A DNA stretch of 64,000 nt from Mailhella massiliensis (GCF_900155525.1 NZ_LT706951.1:346507-410506), one strand, 5' to 3'. Numbered from the stretch's first letter, positions 50,943 through 60,088 are shown. The notes: generated by a model not told the origin, from the letters alone. Numbers and translations are program-made.

Positions 50943-51695
50943 TTACAGACGAAAGTCATGCTTGCGCATGAGGCCCCTTTTGCCTCCGAGCACATAGCTT
51001 ATGCGGTACTCGAAGGGAATGTTTCCATAGGTGTATGAGATCATGTGCAGCTCAAAGCAGGGGGAGTGTTCCTTCAGCCCCAGCCCGGCGTGAACTTCCG
51101 GGGGCAGCCCCATGCGGATGTGCATGATTTCATCACAGAAAAAGGAGGGGATATGGCAGTCGCGTTCCGCAAGATGATACAGGGAATGCTTTTGAAAATC
51201 CGCCATGGGCGTCTGAAGCAGCCCGTCGCACAGAGGCCGTGAGAAAAAGGACTCCGTCCAGCCGAGGGGAAACTGTCCGCCGCCGTCGCGTCCGTTCAGA
51301 TACCGGCTGACGCGGATGCAGGGCGCGCCGACGGCCAGGTTCAGGCGCGATGCCGTGTCCTTGTCGGCGGAAACTTCCGTGCGGATGATGTTGAAGGGCA
51401 GGAGCACGGCGTCGCTGTCGCTGAACGAAGTGCGGAGTTTGTAGAATACGGCCCTGTCGGAAGGGAAATCGGTGACGAAGGTACCCTTGCCCTGCACCCG
51501 GTAGCAGTATCCGGCCTGGACAAGCTGTTCCATGGCCTTGCGTACCGTGCCCACGCTGAGCCCGTATTCCTCGGCAAGCTGGCGTTCCGGCGGAAGCTGA
51601 TCTCCGGGTTTCCAGCGGCCGGCATTGATCTTCAGGGCAAGTTCCTGCTGAAGACGGGAGTAGGCGGGGGCGAAGGGCGAGGTGGCGGGTATCAT
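50943..51695 (-). CDS. GntR-family (HutC/UTRA type) transcriptional regulator
   Basis: The 250-aa regulator has an N-terminal winged helix (KPGDQLPPERQLAEEYGLSV, then GTVRKAMEQLVQAGYCYRVQ, GKGTFVTDF). The C-terminal UTRA ligand domain (about 90-250) has VSRYLNGRDGGGQFPLGWTE. A perfect inverted repeat lies 21-46 bp upstream of its ATG, so it probably represses itself and the transporter/reductase operon that follows, with the imported acid or a derivative as inducer. Confidence 0.9.
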   Translation of the reverse strand: MIPATSPFAPAYSRLQQELALKINAGRWKPGDQLPPERQLAEEYGLSVGTVRKAMEQLVQAGYCYRVQGKGTFVTDFPSDRAVFYKLRTSFSDSDAVLLPFNIIRTEVSADKDTASRLNLAVGAPCIRVSRYLNGRDGGGQFPLGWTESFFSRPLCDGLLQTPMADFQKHSLYHLAERDCHIPSFFCDEIMHIRMGLPPEVHAGLGLKEHSPCFELHMISYTYGNIPFEYRISYVLGGKRGLMRKHDFRL

Positions 51696-51715
51696 CGTTT
51701 TTTACCAAAAATGTT

Positions 51716-51741
51716 TATTGCTATATAGAACTATAGCAATA
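51716..51741. promoter_or_regulatory. Perfect inverted-repeat operator upstream of the GntR-type gene
   Basis: TATTGCTATA, six-base spacer TAGAAC, TATAGCAATA: two perfect 10-base arms in an AT-rich stretch 21 bp upstream of the start codon. The spacing and position suit a GntR dimer overlapping the -10/-35 region. Confidence 0.8.
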
Positions 51742-52264
51742 TCCCGTCAAGAATCTTTTCCAAGGCATGGGGGCACCTTACGCGGGGTGTGAAGAAAACA
51801 CGGGGAAAAATAAAGAGATTTTTTTCTTTTCTTCTTTTGTAAAAAAGCAGTCTTTTTTTTACGGTCCTGCTGGCTGTTTTCCTCCGGCGAGGGAAATGAG
51901 GCATGTCGTTTCGGAGCGGAAGCGCGGAAGATGTTGCGGGAGAGGAGCGTTCGGGAAAACGGCAGACGGGCGGAAATGGACAGAGGCCTGGCGGGGGCTG
52001 TGCGGACGGAGGGAAAATTTGTCGTTTTCGTAAGGAAGTGAAAAGAGAGAACAGGTGCGCTGCCGGAAGAAATTTTCCGGTCACAGTGCCCTTCGACCGG
52101 ATTTCGACCGTGAAAAAGCGTGAAGAACGGCGGGGTGCGTATAACGAGGGGCGCCGGTACTGCTGGCAATGCCTCTTGTGCGCCTCAGTTTTTTATCCAG
52201 CCTTGTCGGACAGGCGTTTCCAGAGGCTGACCTGTGCATGTCCGTTGCATGTCCGTTGCCGGTG
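51742..52264. other. Non-coding stretch downstream of the IS200 remnant
   Basis: No gene supported. The first 130 bp are rich in T and A runs and may include the promoter for the GntR operon. The rest may be decayed flank of the transposase remnant. Confidence 0.5.
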
Positions 52265-52675
52265 CCGTAAACGGGCTTCCGGCATACGGAATATTGAACG
52301 GCCCGCCGGGCTTACCCCCGGCCGGCCGCTGTCCGATGTTCCCGGTTGTCTTTGCCTGTTTTGTCCGTCGTACGACATGGTGACCGCGGCCCCGGCCCCG
52401 ATGGCGCTCTGCGAACCCAGTTCCCCGAACGGCTCATGGATCATCAGGCTGCGGTCCCTTGCCAATATCCGACAAACGCCGATGCGCTCATCTTGGGCGG
52501 TATCTCAAGCAGCAGATGGACCTGTTCGGGGCAACACTCCGCCTCTGCTGGCTTCACGCCCGTTCACGCGCAGAGTTTTCATGATATTTCTCCTCCGGTC
52601 CTTTTCTCCATGGAAGATCTGTCTGCGATGGTGGGGAGCAAATACCCTGTGATATGCCGTTCTCTTCGCGTGCCC
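52265..52675 (-). pseudogene. Decayed IS200/IS605-type transposase TnpA
   Basis: Parts of an IS200-type TnpA appear in three frames on the minus strand. The N-terminal segment contains AYHRVFAPHHRRQIFHGEK. The middle segment is EQVHLLLEIPPKMSASAFVG followed by YWQGTAA and a stop. After a frameshift come RSLMIHEPFGELG and, in the third frame, GHHVVRRTKQAKTTGNI, where intact enzymes have a GYYV motif with the catalytic Tyr. The HUH site also reads QVH instead of HVH. At least two frameshifts and the lost catalytic residues make it inactive. Boundaries are approximate. Confidence 0.7.
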
Positions 52676-53021
52676 AACCTTGAGTCCCCCATGGAGAACT
52701 TTTCTGATTTGCCCGGGGCGCAGTTGTCAGACCGCTCCTTTTTGGGACAAATCACAAGGAGTAACAATTCATAACCATACGTTTTCTGGTTCCGGCCTGC
52801 CCGGGGCATTTCCCCCCGAAAGTCCGCCCGAATGCGGGCAGGCTATGGAAAGAATGTTTTTCCGGGGCTGCGGCGGAAGAATACGCCGGAAAAAACACAC
52901 GGAGCGGTCGCTGCGGAGTCTGCGCATCTTCTTTTTGTACGCGTTCCCGGAAAACGGGAAGCGCCGGGCGGAAACCCGGCGCTTCTTCAATCGGAGGGGA
53001 GGAGGCCCGTCCGGGCCGTGG
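52676..53021. other. Non-coding stretch upstream of the IS200 remnant
   Basis: No gene. It contains the hairpin at 52959-52984 that may end the metallophosphoesterase transcript. Confidence 0.45.
52959..52986 (-). terminator. Terminator hairpin after the metallophosphoesterase gene
   Basis: A nine to eleven-base GC-rich stem (AAGCGCCGGG and complement, six-base loop), 35 bp past the stop, with only a short pyrimidine tail on the minus strand. Confidence 0.55.
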
Positions 53022-54191
53022 TTATTTCCGGGAATCCTTGAGCGAAACGGTGCGCGTCTGACCCCAGGTGGTGGTGTCGGAAGCGTTGGTGTTCCACAGC
53101 ACTTCCCGCACCGTCATAAGACCGGTATCGGTATCTGCGGAAATCAGCAGGAAGGAAAGTTCCGTTTCGTTGCCGCCGGAAACATCGCCCTTCATGGGAG
53201 AATCCACGCGGAAGGTGGGCAGGGAGATGGTGTAGTCCGGGCCCTGCCAGTCGTAGAACTCGTTGTAGTTTTCATGCCCGTGGAAATAGGCGCGGATGGA
53301 AGGATGTTCCTTCAGGAAGGCCGCAAGTTCCCTGTGTTCGCGCAGGGGGCGTTCCTTCGTCGTGTTCACGCTCGCCACATCCGGGGTCAGATTTTCAAAG
53401 CCGTCTTTGGGGTTGAGGCCGTGATCGCCGTTGGGGTTGGTCAGACGGTTGGCGGTAAGGTCGGGCGGCATGTGCGTGAAGAGCAGCACGGGTTCCCCTT
53501 CCGGCATGGCGGCAAGCTTTTCCGCCATCCACCGGCGGCTCGCCGTATCCGGCCAGATACCCATGAGCAGAAGATGCAGTCCGTCCTTTTCCCTGTCCAG
53601 AGTGACGGGGCGGGCATAGGGGTCGAAGTCCTTGCCGGGCTTTTTGCCCGTGGACATCTCGGTCATGGCACGCATGGCGCCGTCGTCCTTTTCCGGGTAC
53701 ATGGGGCGGAAGAAGCCCACGGCGTTGGTCATGTCGTGGTTGCCGGGAACCGCGAGCAGTTCCGCAGGCTTTCCGTCCTTGTCCTTGACGGTCAGGCCCT
53801 TGCCGTACTGGGTCATGAACAGGTCGAAACAGGCCGTCGCCGTCATGGGAGCCTTTTCCTGCGTGCCTTCCATGCGGTTGGCGATATCGCCGGTGGAGAT
53901 GACGTAGTCTATCCAGCCCACGGGCTTTTCGGCCATGACGCCGTTATCCGGGGGCAGGGTGAGGCCGGGAAGGTCGTTGATGGCTTCCACCATGGCGGCG
54001 TTGACCTTGGTGGCGGACACTTTTTTCTCTCCCCGGAAACTCTTGCGGGAAATGCCGTAGTGCTGATCGGAGGTATAGACGATCTGCACGACTTCCGCGC
54101 AGGCCGTGCTGCTCCACAGGGAAGCGCACAGCAGGGCCGAGACGAAGGTTGCGGCGATATGCGTACGGCGCACGTTTCTGACATTGAACAT
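53022..54191 (-). CDS. Secreted calcineurin-like metallophosphoesterase
   Basis: The 389-aa protein has a signal peptide (residues 1-32, ending TACA) and the metallophosphoesterase motifs: VYTSDQHYGI (D-x-H), YVISTGDIANR (GD), LLAVPGNHD (GNHD), LLFTHMPPDL and AYFHGHENYNE (GHxH-like). GGAG precedes the ATG at 54191. It acts on phosphate esters in the periplasm or outside the cell; the substrate is unknown. Confidence 0.88.
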   Translation of the reverse strand: MFNVRNVRRTHIAATFVSALLCASLWSSTACAEVVQIVYTSDQHYGISRKSFRGEKKVSATKVNAAMVEAINDLPGLTLPPDNGVMAEKPVGWIDYVISTGDIANRMEGTQEKAPMTATACFDLFMTQYGKGLTVKDKDGKPAELLAVPGNHDMTNAVGFFRPMYPEKDDGAMRAMTEMSTGKKPGKDFDPYARPVTLDREKDGLHLLLMGIWPDTASRRWMAEKLAAMPEGEPVLLFTHMPPDLTANRLTNPNGDHGLNPKDGFENLTPDVASVNTTKERPLREHRELAAFLKEHPSIRAYFHGHENYNEFYDWQGPDYTISLPTFRVDSPMKGDVSGGNETELSFLLISADTDTGLMTVREVLWNTNASDTTTWGQTRTVSLKDSRK

Positions 54192-54770
54192 GGATGTGTC
54201 TCCTTTATGCCTCCTTTTCCCGGTCGGCGGAACATGCCTTGCGCGGAAAGGGGCGTTTACGAAGGAGACTATAGGAGGGGAGGGTAACGGCAGCATGAAG
54301 ACGGCATGAAGAAATCATGTCGCAGGGGATGGGAACGGCAGGTCGAAGGTGCGGAACCATCCATGCCGCGGAGAAGCATGTCCGGCCCTCCGGCCGGTGG
54401 CGAATGCCCGACGGAGAAAGGAGGCGGGGGCCGCCCGGGCGATGCTCCGTCCCCTGCGCGGCGTGGGGCGGGATGCGGGAAAGGATGCTGAACCTGCATT
54501 GACGTGTCTTTCCGACCATGCCGTTGCGTCCGGGAACCGTGCGGGGGGGACGAAAAGGATCTTGCGGCACTCCGCAGTCGTGGCCGGACCTCGGGGAAAC
54601 GCTCATGACCAGGGATGATGCATGGAAAAGCCCCATGCCTTTTCAGGGAGAACCTGAAGGCATGGGGCTTTGTCTGCGTCGCTGTCTATCGGTCGGCAGC
54701 GGCAGGGAAGGCGTGGCACGCCGCGTTTACGGCGGGGAGCCGTACGTTCTGTATGCCGGGGAAGGCGTCG
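54192..54770. other. Intergenic stretch of about 580 bp
   Basis: No supported gene; the terminator at 54627-54672 lies near the end of the T3SS chaperone/effector operon. Confidence 0.5.
54627..54672 (-). terminator. Bidirectional terminator after the effector-chaperone operon
   Basis: A long stem (AAAGCCCCATGCCTT with its complement, extended by TCAGG/CCTGA) with A and T runs on both sides, about 100 bp past the chaperone stop. Confidence 0.85.
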
Positions 54771-55220
54771 CTACACCCGCAGCATATCCTGAGGGAAGGC
54801 GGGGGCTTCTTCCCGGTCTGTTTCCTCCTCGCCGTGCAGGCAGAAGCTCTGCCACATTTCCGCGATATCGACGAAGTTCTGTACCCAGGTGGCAATGTTG
54901 CCGTCGTCCAGAACTCGCATCGACATGACGCCCTGAAGCGTCACCCCGGTATCTTCCCTTGCGGCCAGCGTGAAGCCCTGCGTTTCATGGAAGAAGGTAT
55001 TGGCGTCCAGAAGCGCGGCATACAGCGTTTCCCTGCCTTTTTCCGGCAGCGGAGCCACTACGGTGAACATCATGACGGCATCGGAGCCGGGCAGGTGGCG
55101 CAGGCTCACCTCGAAATCGTCGATGACCAGCAGACAGGAGGAATCCTCCTGCTGGGTGATTTCCGGCAGCCCCAGAGCGGGGGCCAGCGCACGGAGAAGG
55201 GACGTGAATGCTTCAGACAT
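54771..55220 (-). CDS. CesT-type T3SS effector chaperone
   Basis: This 149-aa acidic protein follows the class I chaperone pattern: MSEAFTSLLRALAPALGLPE, groove strands (SSCLLVIDDFEVSLRHLPGS), ETLYAALLDANTFFHETQGF and a final helix with VQNFVDIAEMWQSFCLHGEE. It lies 25 bp downstream of the large effector-candidate gene, the usual arrangement for a cognate pair. It is 33 kb from the main T3SS genes. Confidence 0.82.
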   Translation of the reverse strand: MSEAFTSLLRALAPALGLPEITQQEDSSCLLVIDDFEVSLRHLPGSDAVMMFTVVAPLPEKGRETLYAALLDANTFFHETQGFTLAAREDTGVTLQGVMSMRVLDDGNIATWVQNFVDIAEMWQSFCLHGEEETDREEAPAFPQDMLRV

Positions 55221-55245
55221 GGTCGTAACCTCTCATGTATGCGGA

Positions 55246-57033
55246 TCAGGCGTCGGCGGGACGGCGGGCCTGCATACGGCAGGCCGTCAGCGTGCTCTGT
55301 CCGTCGGGGGTGATGGTAAAGGTGTAGTCGATATCCAGCGGGGAGGCCTCGGGCTTATGGTAACGCATGGTGACGTTGCCGTTTTCTTCCCGACGGATGT
55401 CGATGTCCAGCGGAGAGTGTTCGGATTCCGCAATGCCGGTGACGGGACTTCCGGTGCGGACGAGGAAGGCGCCGCTCTGGCCCATGCTCTGAATAATCTG
55501 CCGGGCCTGGATTTCGTTGTCTCCACAGAGACGCAGCGTGTGTTCGACCAGGCTTCTGCTTATGGGCGAAGGATGCCCGCCCTTGAACTGTGCCTTTTCC
55601 TCCTCACTCATGCCGGAAGTATCCTGAATACGCACGACTTCCGTTTCCCCTCCGGCCGTGCCGAAGCTGATGGTGGGCATGTAGCCCGGCAGGGAGTTGT
55701 GCGAACCGCGGCGGTAGAGGTCCTTGGCCAGAGATTCTTCCACCATCTGCAGAGAATTGAGTTCCGAGGGCGACGTCAGGGTGGGGCGGTTGACGAAGTC
55801 GGCCAGCGTGACCGACACGGGATGGAGCAGGCTTTCCATGGTCTTTTCCAGGCTGAGCCCCGCGGCCATGGTGGTCATGCCTTCGGAAGACACGGTGGGG
55901 CTGTCCGGGCGCGTCTGCTGGAACATGGCGCCGAGCCTGTCGAAAACCGCGTCGTTGAAGCCCCGGAAGTCGACATCCTTCAGATTGTCGGGCATGGCTT
56001 CATGGAAGCAGCCCTGCCACAGCGTTTCCCGGCTGAGAAGACCGTCGGGCTGAAGATTACGCATTTCTCCCAGACGCTGCGCCGTCAGAGCGCCGGCCGC
56101 TATGCCGCCGTGATTCGCGATCTGTACGCTCAGCATGGAAAGATCCGCCGCGGTTTCGGGGGTGGCCCACGACAGCATGATCTGCGCCACGTTGTCGGGA
56201 GCGGGGCCCTTGCCGCAGGCATAGGCGAAGTTCTGCAGGGCAGGCAGATTGCCGTCGGTCACACGGCGGAACATCTGGTCGGCATGAAATTCGAGTCCCT
56301 TTTCCGCCGCCGTTTCCGCTTCGTGCCTGACGGCCATGCCCACCAGCTTCCGCAGTTCCTGCTTCTGCGCGGCGTCCAGATTCATGCGGGCGGCGCAGGA
56401 GTCCAGAGCAGCCTCCGCACCCTGGGTGGAATCGTTCATGAACCTGTCGACAAGCACGTTGTTCCAGGCCTTCATCATGGCGGTATGACCGGCCGTGCGG
56501 ACCATTTCACTCATGTTCTCATAGCTGAGAATCTTCTGCGTTTCCTTAGCCGCCGTCTTGAGCACGGCTTCTTCAAACGTGTCCTTCAACTTCTGACGTT
56601 CGGCGGGAGTGACGTTGTGCCCGGCGCAGAACGCATCCAGCGCAGTACCGAAGTTGCGGGTATCTCCCTGCCCCGTATTGCCCAGCACGAAATGACGGGC
56701 CATGTCGGTATTGATGCGGCTTATGCCCTGGTGCATCTGTGCGGCGTCCGCCAGAATATCGCGTACGGTTCTGGCGCTGAGGGGCTTGCCCTCCACGCGG
56801 GAGGCGCGCATACGGGGGGCCAGGGCGTCGGCCACGGTGTCTCCGTACTGCTGCCGCACGGCGGCGAACAGCACATTGCCTGCGTGGCGGTTGGTGCTCT
56901 TGAGGGTAAAGAAGGTGCCTATCTTTCCTCTGGTTTCAAAGCCGCCGTTCTTGACGACGATATTGGTGTCATCGCCCAGGGTATTGGCCAGGTGGGTAAG
57001 GTTGCCGAATGTCAGGCTGATGGGGTGTGCCAT
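55246..57033 (-). CDS. Candidate T3SS effector protein
   Basis: This 595-aa protein has no Sec signal peptide and a polar N-terminus (MAHPISLTFGNLTHLANTLG) suited to type III export. The body is largely helical and has no recognisable enzymatic motif. The C-terminal 150 residues contain a region resembling structured beta-rich modules (RTGSPVTGIAESEHSPLDID, PLDIDYTFTITPDGQST). GGAGG precedes the ATG at 57033. The linked CesT chaperone gene and the sigma-54-type promoter upstream support an effector role. The activity is unknown. Confidence 0.72.
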   Translation of the reverse strand: MAHPISLTFGNLTHLANTLGDDTNIVVKNGGFETRGKIGTFFTLKSTNRHAGNVLFAAVRQQYGDTVADALAPRMRASRVEGKPLSARTVRDILADAAQMHQGISRINTDMARHFVLGNTGQGDTRNFGTALDAFCAGHNVTPAERQKLKDTFEEAVLKTAAKETQKILSYENMSEMVRTAGHTAMMKAWNNVLVDRFMNDSTQGAEAALDSCAARMNLDAAQKQELRKLVGMAVRHEAETAAEKGLEFHADQMFRRVTDGNLPALQNFAYACGKGPAPDNVAQIMLSWATPETAADLSMLSVQIANHGGIAAGALTAQRLGEMRNLQPDGLLSRETLWQGCFHEAMPDNLKDVDFRGFNDAVFDRLGAMFQQTRPDSPTVSSEGMTTMAAGLSLEKTMESLLHPVSVTLADFVNRPTLTSPSELNSLQMVEESLAKDLYRRGSHNSLPGYMPTISFGTAGGETEVVRIQDTSGMSEEEKAQFKGGHPSPISRSLVEHTLRLCGDNEIQARQIIQSMGQSGAFLVRTGSPVTGIAESEHSPLDIDIRREENGNVTMRYHKPEASPLDIDYTFTITPDGQSTLTACRMQARRPADA

Positions 57034-57527
57034 GAAATGCCTCCAGCTATCTTTTACGCAGAATTGCACGGAATGTTCCGATGCGCAAGGTGGAATACGG
57101 TGCGCGGATCGGGTACATCTTTCTCCAAATATACTGCAAGAAGTGTGCCATTGGGGCATCGTCGTACGGCAACAGGAAAACGGGCCGGAATATTACGTTT
57201 TGTGCGGAGATGAGAGCGGAGATAACCGGAACGGGGCTGCGAACAATGTACGCCTTGGGACAAAGTATGCCAACGATACTGTCGTTGCCAGGGTGTTTGC
57301 CAGAAATATGGGCGGATGGCGCGCAGGGTATCTGACGGGGAGGAGAAAGAAAGGGCAAACCGTACAATGTTTTCGGTTTGTGCGGGAACGCGGGGCCGCC
57401 GGACACGCGCGGGGCATGTCGCACGCATACGGGCGCAGTACATAAAGGGGCGGAAGGACCGCTTGAGGACTCTTGCCCGGTGAAGAGGACCGCTTCGACC
57501 TCTTTACTGCAAAAAAGAAACATACAG
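57034..57527. other. Regulatory region upstream of the effector operon
   Basis: About 490 bp with no gene. It holds the sigma-54-type promoter at 57135-57150. A second TGGCATAC-type half site near 57265-57275 (minus strand) lacks the -12 element and may be an activator-binding region. Confidence 0.6.
57135..57150 (-). promoter_or_regulatory. Sigma-54 (RpoN) promoter of the effector-chaperone operon
   Basis: Minus strand TGGCACACTTCTTGCA. It differs from the T3SS operon promoter at 11916-11931 in one of 16 bases and has correct -24/-12 spacing, about 100 bp upstream of the effector ATG. Confidence 0.85.
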
Positions 57528-57560
57528 AAAAAGCCCCGCCGTTTTTCAACGGCGGGGCTT
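57528..57560 (-). terminator. Rho-independent terminator of tRNA-Ala
   Basis: AAGCCCCGCCGTT stem with its complement and a short loop, followed by TTTTTCTG on the minus strand, just past the tRNA. Confidence 0.92.
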
Positions 57561-57572
57561 CATGCTCTTGAG

Positions 57573-57648
57573 TGGTGGAGATGAAGAGATTTGAACTCTC
57601 GACCCCTGCCTTGCGAAGGCAATGCTCTCCCAGCTGAGCTACATCCCC
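57573..57648 (-). tRNA. tRNA-Ala(CGC)
   Basis: A 76-nt tRNA including encoded CCA. The acceptor stem is GGGGATG/CATCTCC with one G-U pair, the anticodon loop TTCGCAA (anticodon CGC), the T-loop TTCAAAT. Confidence 0.94.
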
Positions 57649-57676
57649 ACAGGTTGACCTTGCGTCAACGGGATGG

Positions 57677-57705
57677 ACTTTAGAAAAGCCCGCCGGGAAT
57701 GTCAA
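57677..57705 (-). promoter_or_regulatory. Sigma-70-type promoter of tRNA-Ala
   Basis: Minus strand TTGACA, 17-bp spacer, TAAAGT; the -10 lies 28 bp before the tRNA 5' end. Confidence 0.75.
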
Positions 57706-58055
57706 GCATTATCTTTCCTTTTCGAAGATAAAATCGTTTTTTGCGTCCCGGGGCGCGGAATACGGGCAAAGAGCGTACAGGTATTCTTCCGAAGCAGAAA
57801 CAACGCCGTGTTTTCTGCCCTGCCGCGGGAGGCGAGGTATATCGGAAGAGCCGGGCGATGCCGTTTTGCGAAAAATCCTGGCGATCCTGCGGATATGTTC
57901 CCGGGGGCTTTTTTTGCGCCGCAGGGGAACGACTCATTGCCTCCGGCAGAGCAGTGCCTTACACTTTTTTTCTTCCCGTTTCCGGCGCGGGAAGAGGGTG
58001 CGGGGAAGGATTTGCCTCCCTCAGCCATACTTTGCCGGGAAATGAAGGAAACGCC
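57706..58055. other. Intergenic region upstream of the FMN reductase gene
   Basis: About 350 bp with no gene seen; the rightward promoter of the reductase gene should lie here but no clear -35/-10 pair was identified. Confidence 0.5.
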
Positions 58056-58607
58056 ATGAAGAAGAAAAACTTTCTCGGTATCTGCGGGAGTCTGCGGGCC
58101 GCATCCCGCAACAGCGGCCTTCTGCGTTGTGCACGGGAACAAATGCCCGAAGGTTCGGAACTCGTCATTGCCGATATTGCCGATATTCCTTTTTATGTGG
58201 AAGGGCGGGAAACGCCGGAGTCCGTGAAAAGGCTTGCAGAAGAAGTGAAGGCTGCGGATGCGCTTGTGCTGGCGGTGCCGGAATACAACTATTCCGTGGC
58301 ACCGGCGCTGAAGAACGCTCTGGACTGGCTTTCCCGCGAGCCGGGGGATATCCTTGCCGGAAAGCCTGCGGCCATGATGGGAGCGGGCGGAGGTATGGGA
58401 ACGGCCCGCGCGCAGTATCACCTGCGCCAGAGCTGCGTGTATCTCGATATCCGGCTTCTCAACCGTCCGGAAGTGTTCGCCAACGCCTTTTCCGAGGCAT
58501 TCACCCCGCAGGGCGATGTGTCCGACGAGCCGGAAGGGCGTAAGCTGCGGGAAAAGGTGGCCGCATTGATGAGGGCGCTGGATGAGCGTGTCCGGCAGAA
58601 TGCCTGA
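58056..58607 (+). CDS. NADPH-dependent FMN reductase (chromate/quinone reductase type)
   Basis: The 183-aa flavodoxin-fold protein has FLGICGSLRAASRNSGLLRC (phosphate-binding loop), ADALVLAVPEYNYSVAPALK (the PEYN/S motif) and KPAAMMGAGGGMGTARAQYH. Such enzymes reduce free FMN, quinones or metal oxyanions with NAD(P)H. AAGGA lies before the ATG at 58056; the open frame extends further upstream without support. Confidence 0.92.
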   Translation: MKKKNFLGICGSLRAASRNSGLLRCAREQMPEGSELVIADIADIPFYVEGRETPESVKRLAEEVKAADALVLAVPEYNYSVAPALKNALDWLSREPGDILAGKPAAMMGAGGGMGTARAQYHLRQSCVYLDIRLLNRPEVFANAFSEAFTPQGDVSDEPEGRKLREKVAALMRALDERVRQNA

Positions 58608-58659
58608 CGCCCGGAGAGCGCCGTATGCCCTCTCCGGGAAGGGGCGTCAGTTTTTTTCC
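58604..58659 (+). terminator. Terminator between convergent genes
   Basis: A nested hairpin (CTGACGCC/GGCGTCAG outside, CCGGAGAG/CTCTCCGG inside) followed by seven T residues, overlapping the stop of the reductase gene. Confidence 0.8.
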
Positions 58660-59114
58660 TTTCCCTGGGGGGGATTGCTTTTCCCGCTCAGGGAAGCAAT
58701 GGCGATTTTCACCACTTCCGTGCTTTTCAGCGTTTTTTCGGGTACGGGAAGCGTGCAGCGGCTCTTGTATTTTTCCGCCAGAGCGGCCAGCGCACGGCTT
58801 TTTTCCTCCATATCGACGACACAGGAAGCCTTTCCCGTACCGCAGAGGCTTTTATAGAGCGTGGTGGCCTTTTCCCTGTCGATGGCGATGACTTCATGAA
58901 CGGAAAACCCCACGCCCGGGGCCTGCTTCAGACAGTCCAGCTTGCGGCCTTCCCTTGCACAGTGGAAATACAGGGCCCCGTCCAGAAAAACGAAGTTGAC
59001 GGGAATGACGTAGGGGGCTTCTTCGGCTTGAAAAGCCAGAGTCATGACTTCCGCTTCTTCAAACAGACGGGCGAAGAAGGCCGGATCATTGCATTCCCTT
59101 TCTTTGCGGCGCAT
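58647..59114 (-). CDS. Pyridoxamine-phosphate-oxidase-like flavoprotein (Nim-type)
   Basis: This 155-aa split-barrel protein is of the NimA/PNPOx-like group: MRRKERECNDPAFFARLFEE, then YVIPVNFVFLDGALYFHCAR and EGRKLDCLKQAPGVGFSV. Family members bind FMN or heme; the Nim subgroup reduces nitroimidazoles. GGAG precedes the ATG. It converges with the FMN reductase gene. Confidence 0.85.
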   Translation of the reverse strand: MRRKERECNDPAFFARLFEEAEVMTLAFQAEEAPYVIPVNFVFLDGALYFHCAREGRKLDCLKQAPGVGFSVHEVIAIDREKATTLYKSLCGTGKASCVVDMEEKSRALAALAEKYKSRCTLPVPEKTLKSTEVVKIAIASLSGKSNPPQGKEKN

Positions 59115-60088
59115 GGTTTCTCCTTATATGAGTTAAGGCTCTGCCGGGGGAGGCGGGAGATACGGCTTGCGGCAGAAGACATGAGCCGGAGCTCTCCCGC
59201 AGACGGGCAGAGCTTTTCATCGGGGCAAGGCTCTGTCAATATGTTTTCTACGCGGCCTTTTCCGGCAAAGCAGGCGGTTTGCCCGCCTTCGGTATGAAAC
59301 GGGTCCAGGGGCGAAAAAACATAACAGCAGATAACGGTCATGCCGTCCGTGACGCAACTTTCGTGTTCTCTCATGAGCGAAAGAAGTGCGAGATTTTTTT
59401 GCAGCAAGGCATCTCTTCTGAAAACTGCTGGAAATAGCGGAGAGTATCGAAAAAGGACAGCCTCCATGGAATTTTCCCGAAAACGGAGCGATACGCCGCA
59501 GACAAAAATGCGGAGGGCGAAACAGGGCAGAAAGGAACTGCCTTATCTTCGGTGAAGGCGGGGCATGTTCCGACAGAAGCGTTCTGCAGAAGAAGATGCA
59601 GTCCGGCGGCGGAACGCATTCGTCCTTGGTTTTTATTTGCGGAAGGTCTGCCATGCCGTGTTTTGCATAAGATTATGTGGAGTGATTTGACTTTTTCTGT
59701 TTTAATGGAGCTGTCGAAGGACGGTTTCTGAGCAGTGTGCCTCCACGGAGGGGGGACGCAGGCAGAAAGGAGCGTGTACTTTTTAGGGGCAGGGGTGCGG
59801 ATTATGGATATTCCGCTGAAATTGCATGAGAAATACATTTAATAATTATCACATAGTATATTTTATATGTCTGTCCCTTCGCCTTGAGAAGACTGCGCCT
59901 TTCGGAAGCCGTTGCAGGCACGGCAGGAAGGGGAACCCTGCAGGCGGCGGGAGAATTTTCCCGGCGAAGAAGGGGCATTATGCTTGACGTGCAGGGCAGT
60001 TTTTCGCCCGGAACCCCAACCTGTGCGATGTTCCGGGAAAGCGGCATGATGCCGTAGTCAATGTGATGCCTGAAGATTGGAGGCAGCC
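59115..60088. other. Stretch of nearly 1 kb without a recognised gene
   Basis: No gene with a credible ribosome site and composition on either strand. Base composition drops toward 59640-59870 (AT-rich), which probably includes promoters for the flanking divergent genes. Confidence 0.5.

Noticed and set aside
59042..59467. Minus-strand 141-codon frame overlapping the Nim-type gene start
   Set aside because: It has no good ribosome site and overlaps the start of a well-supported gene; no family is recognised, so it was not called.
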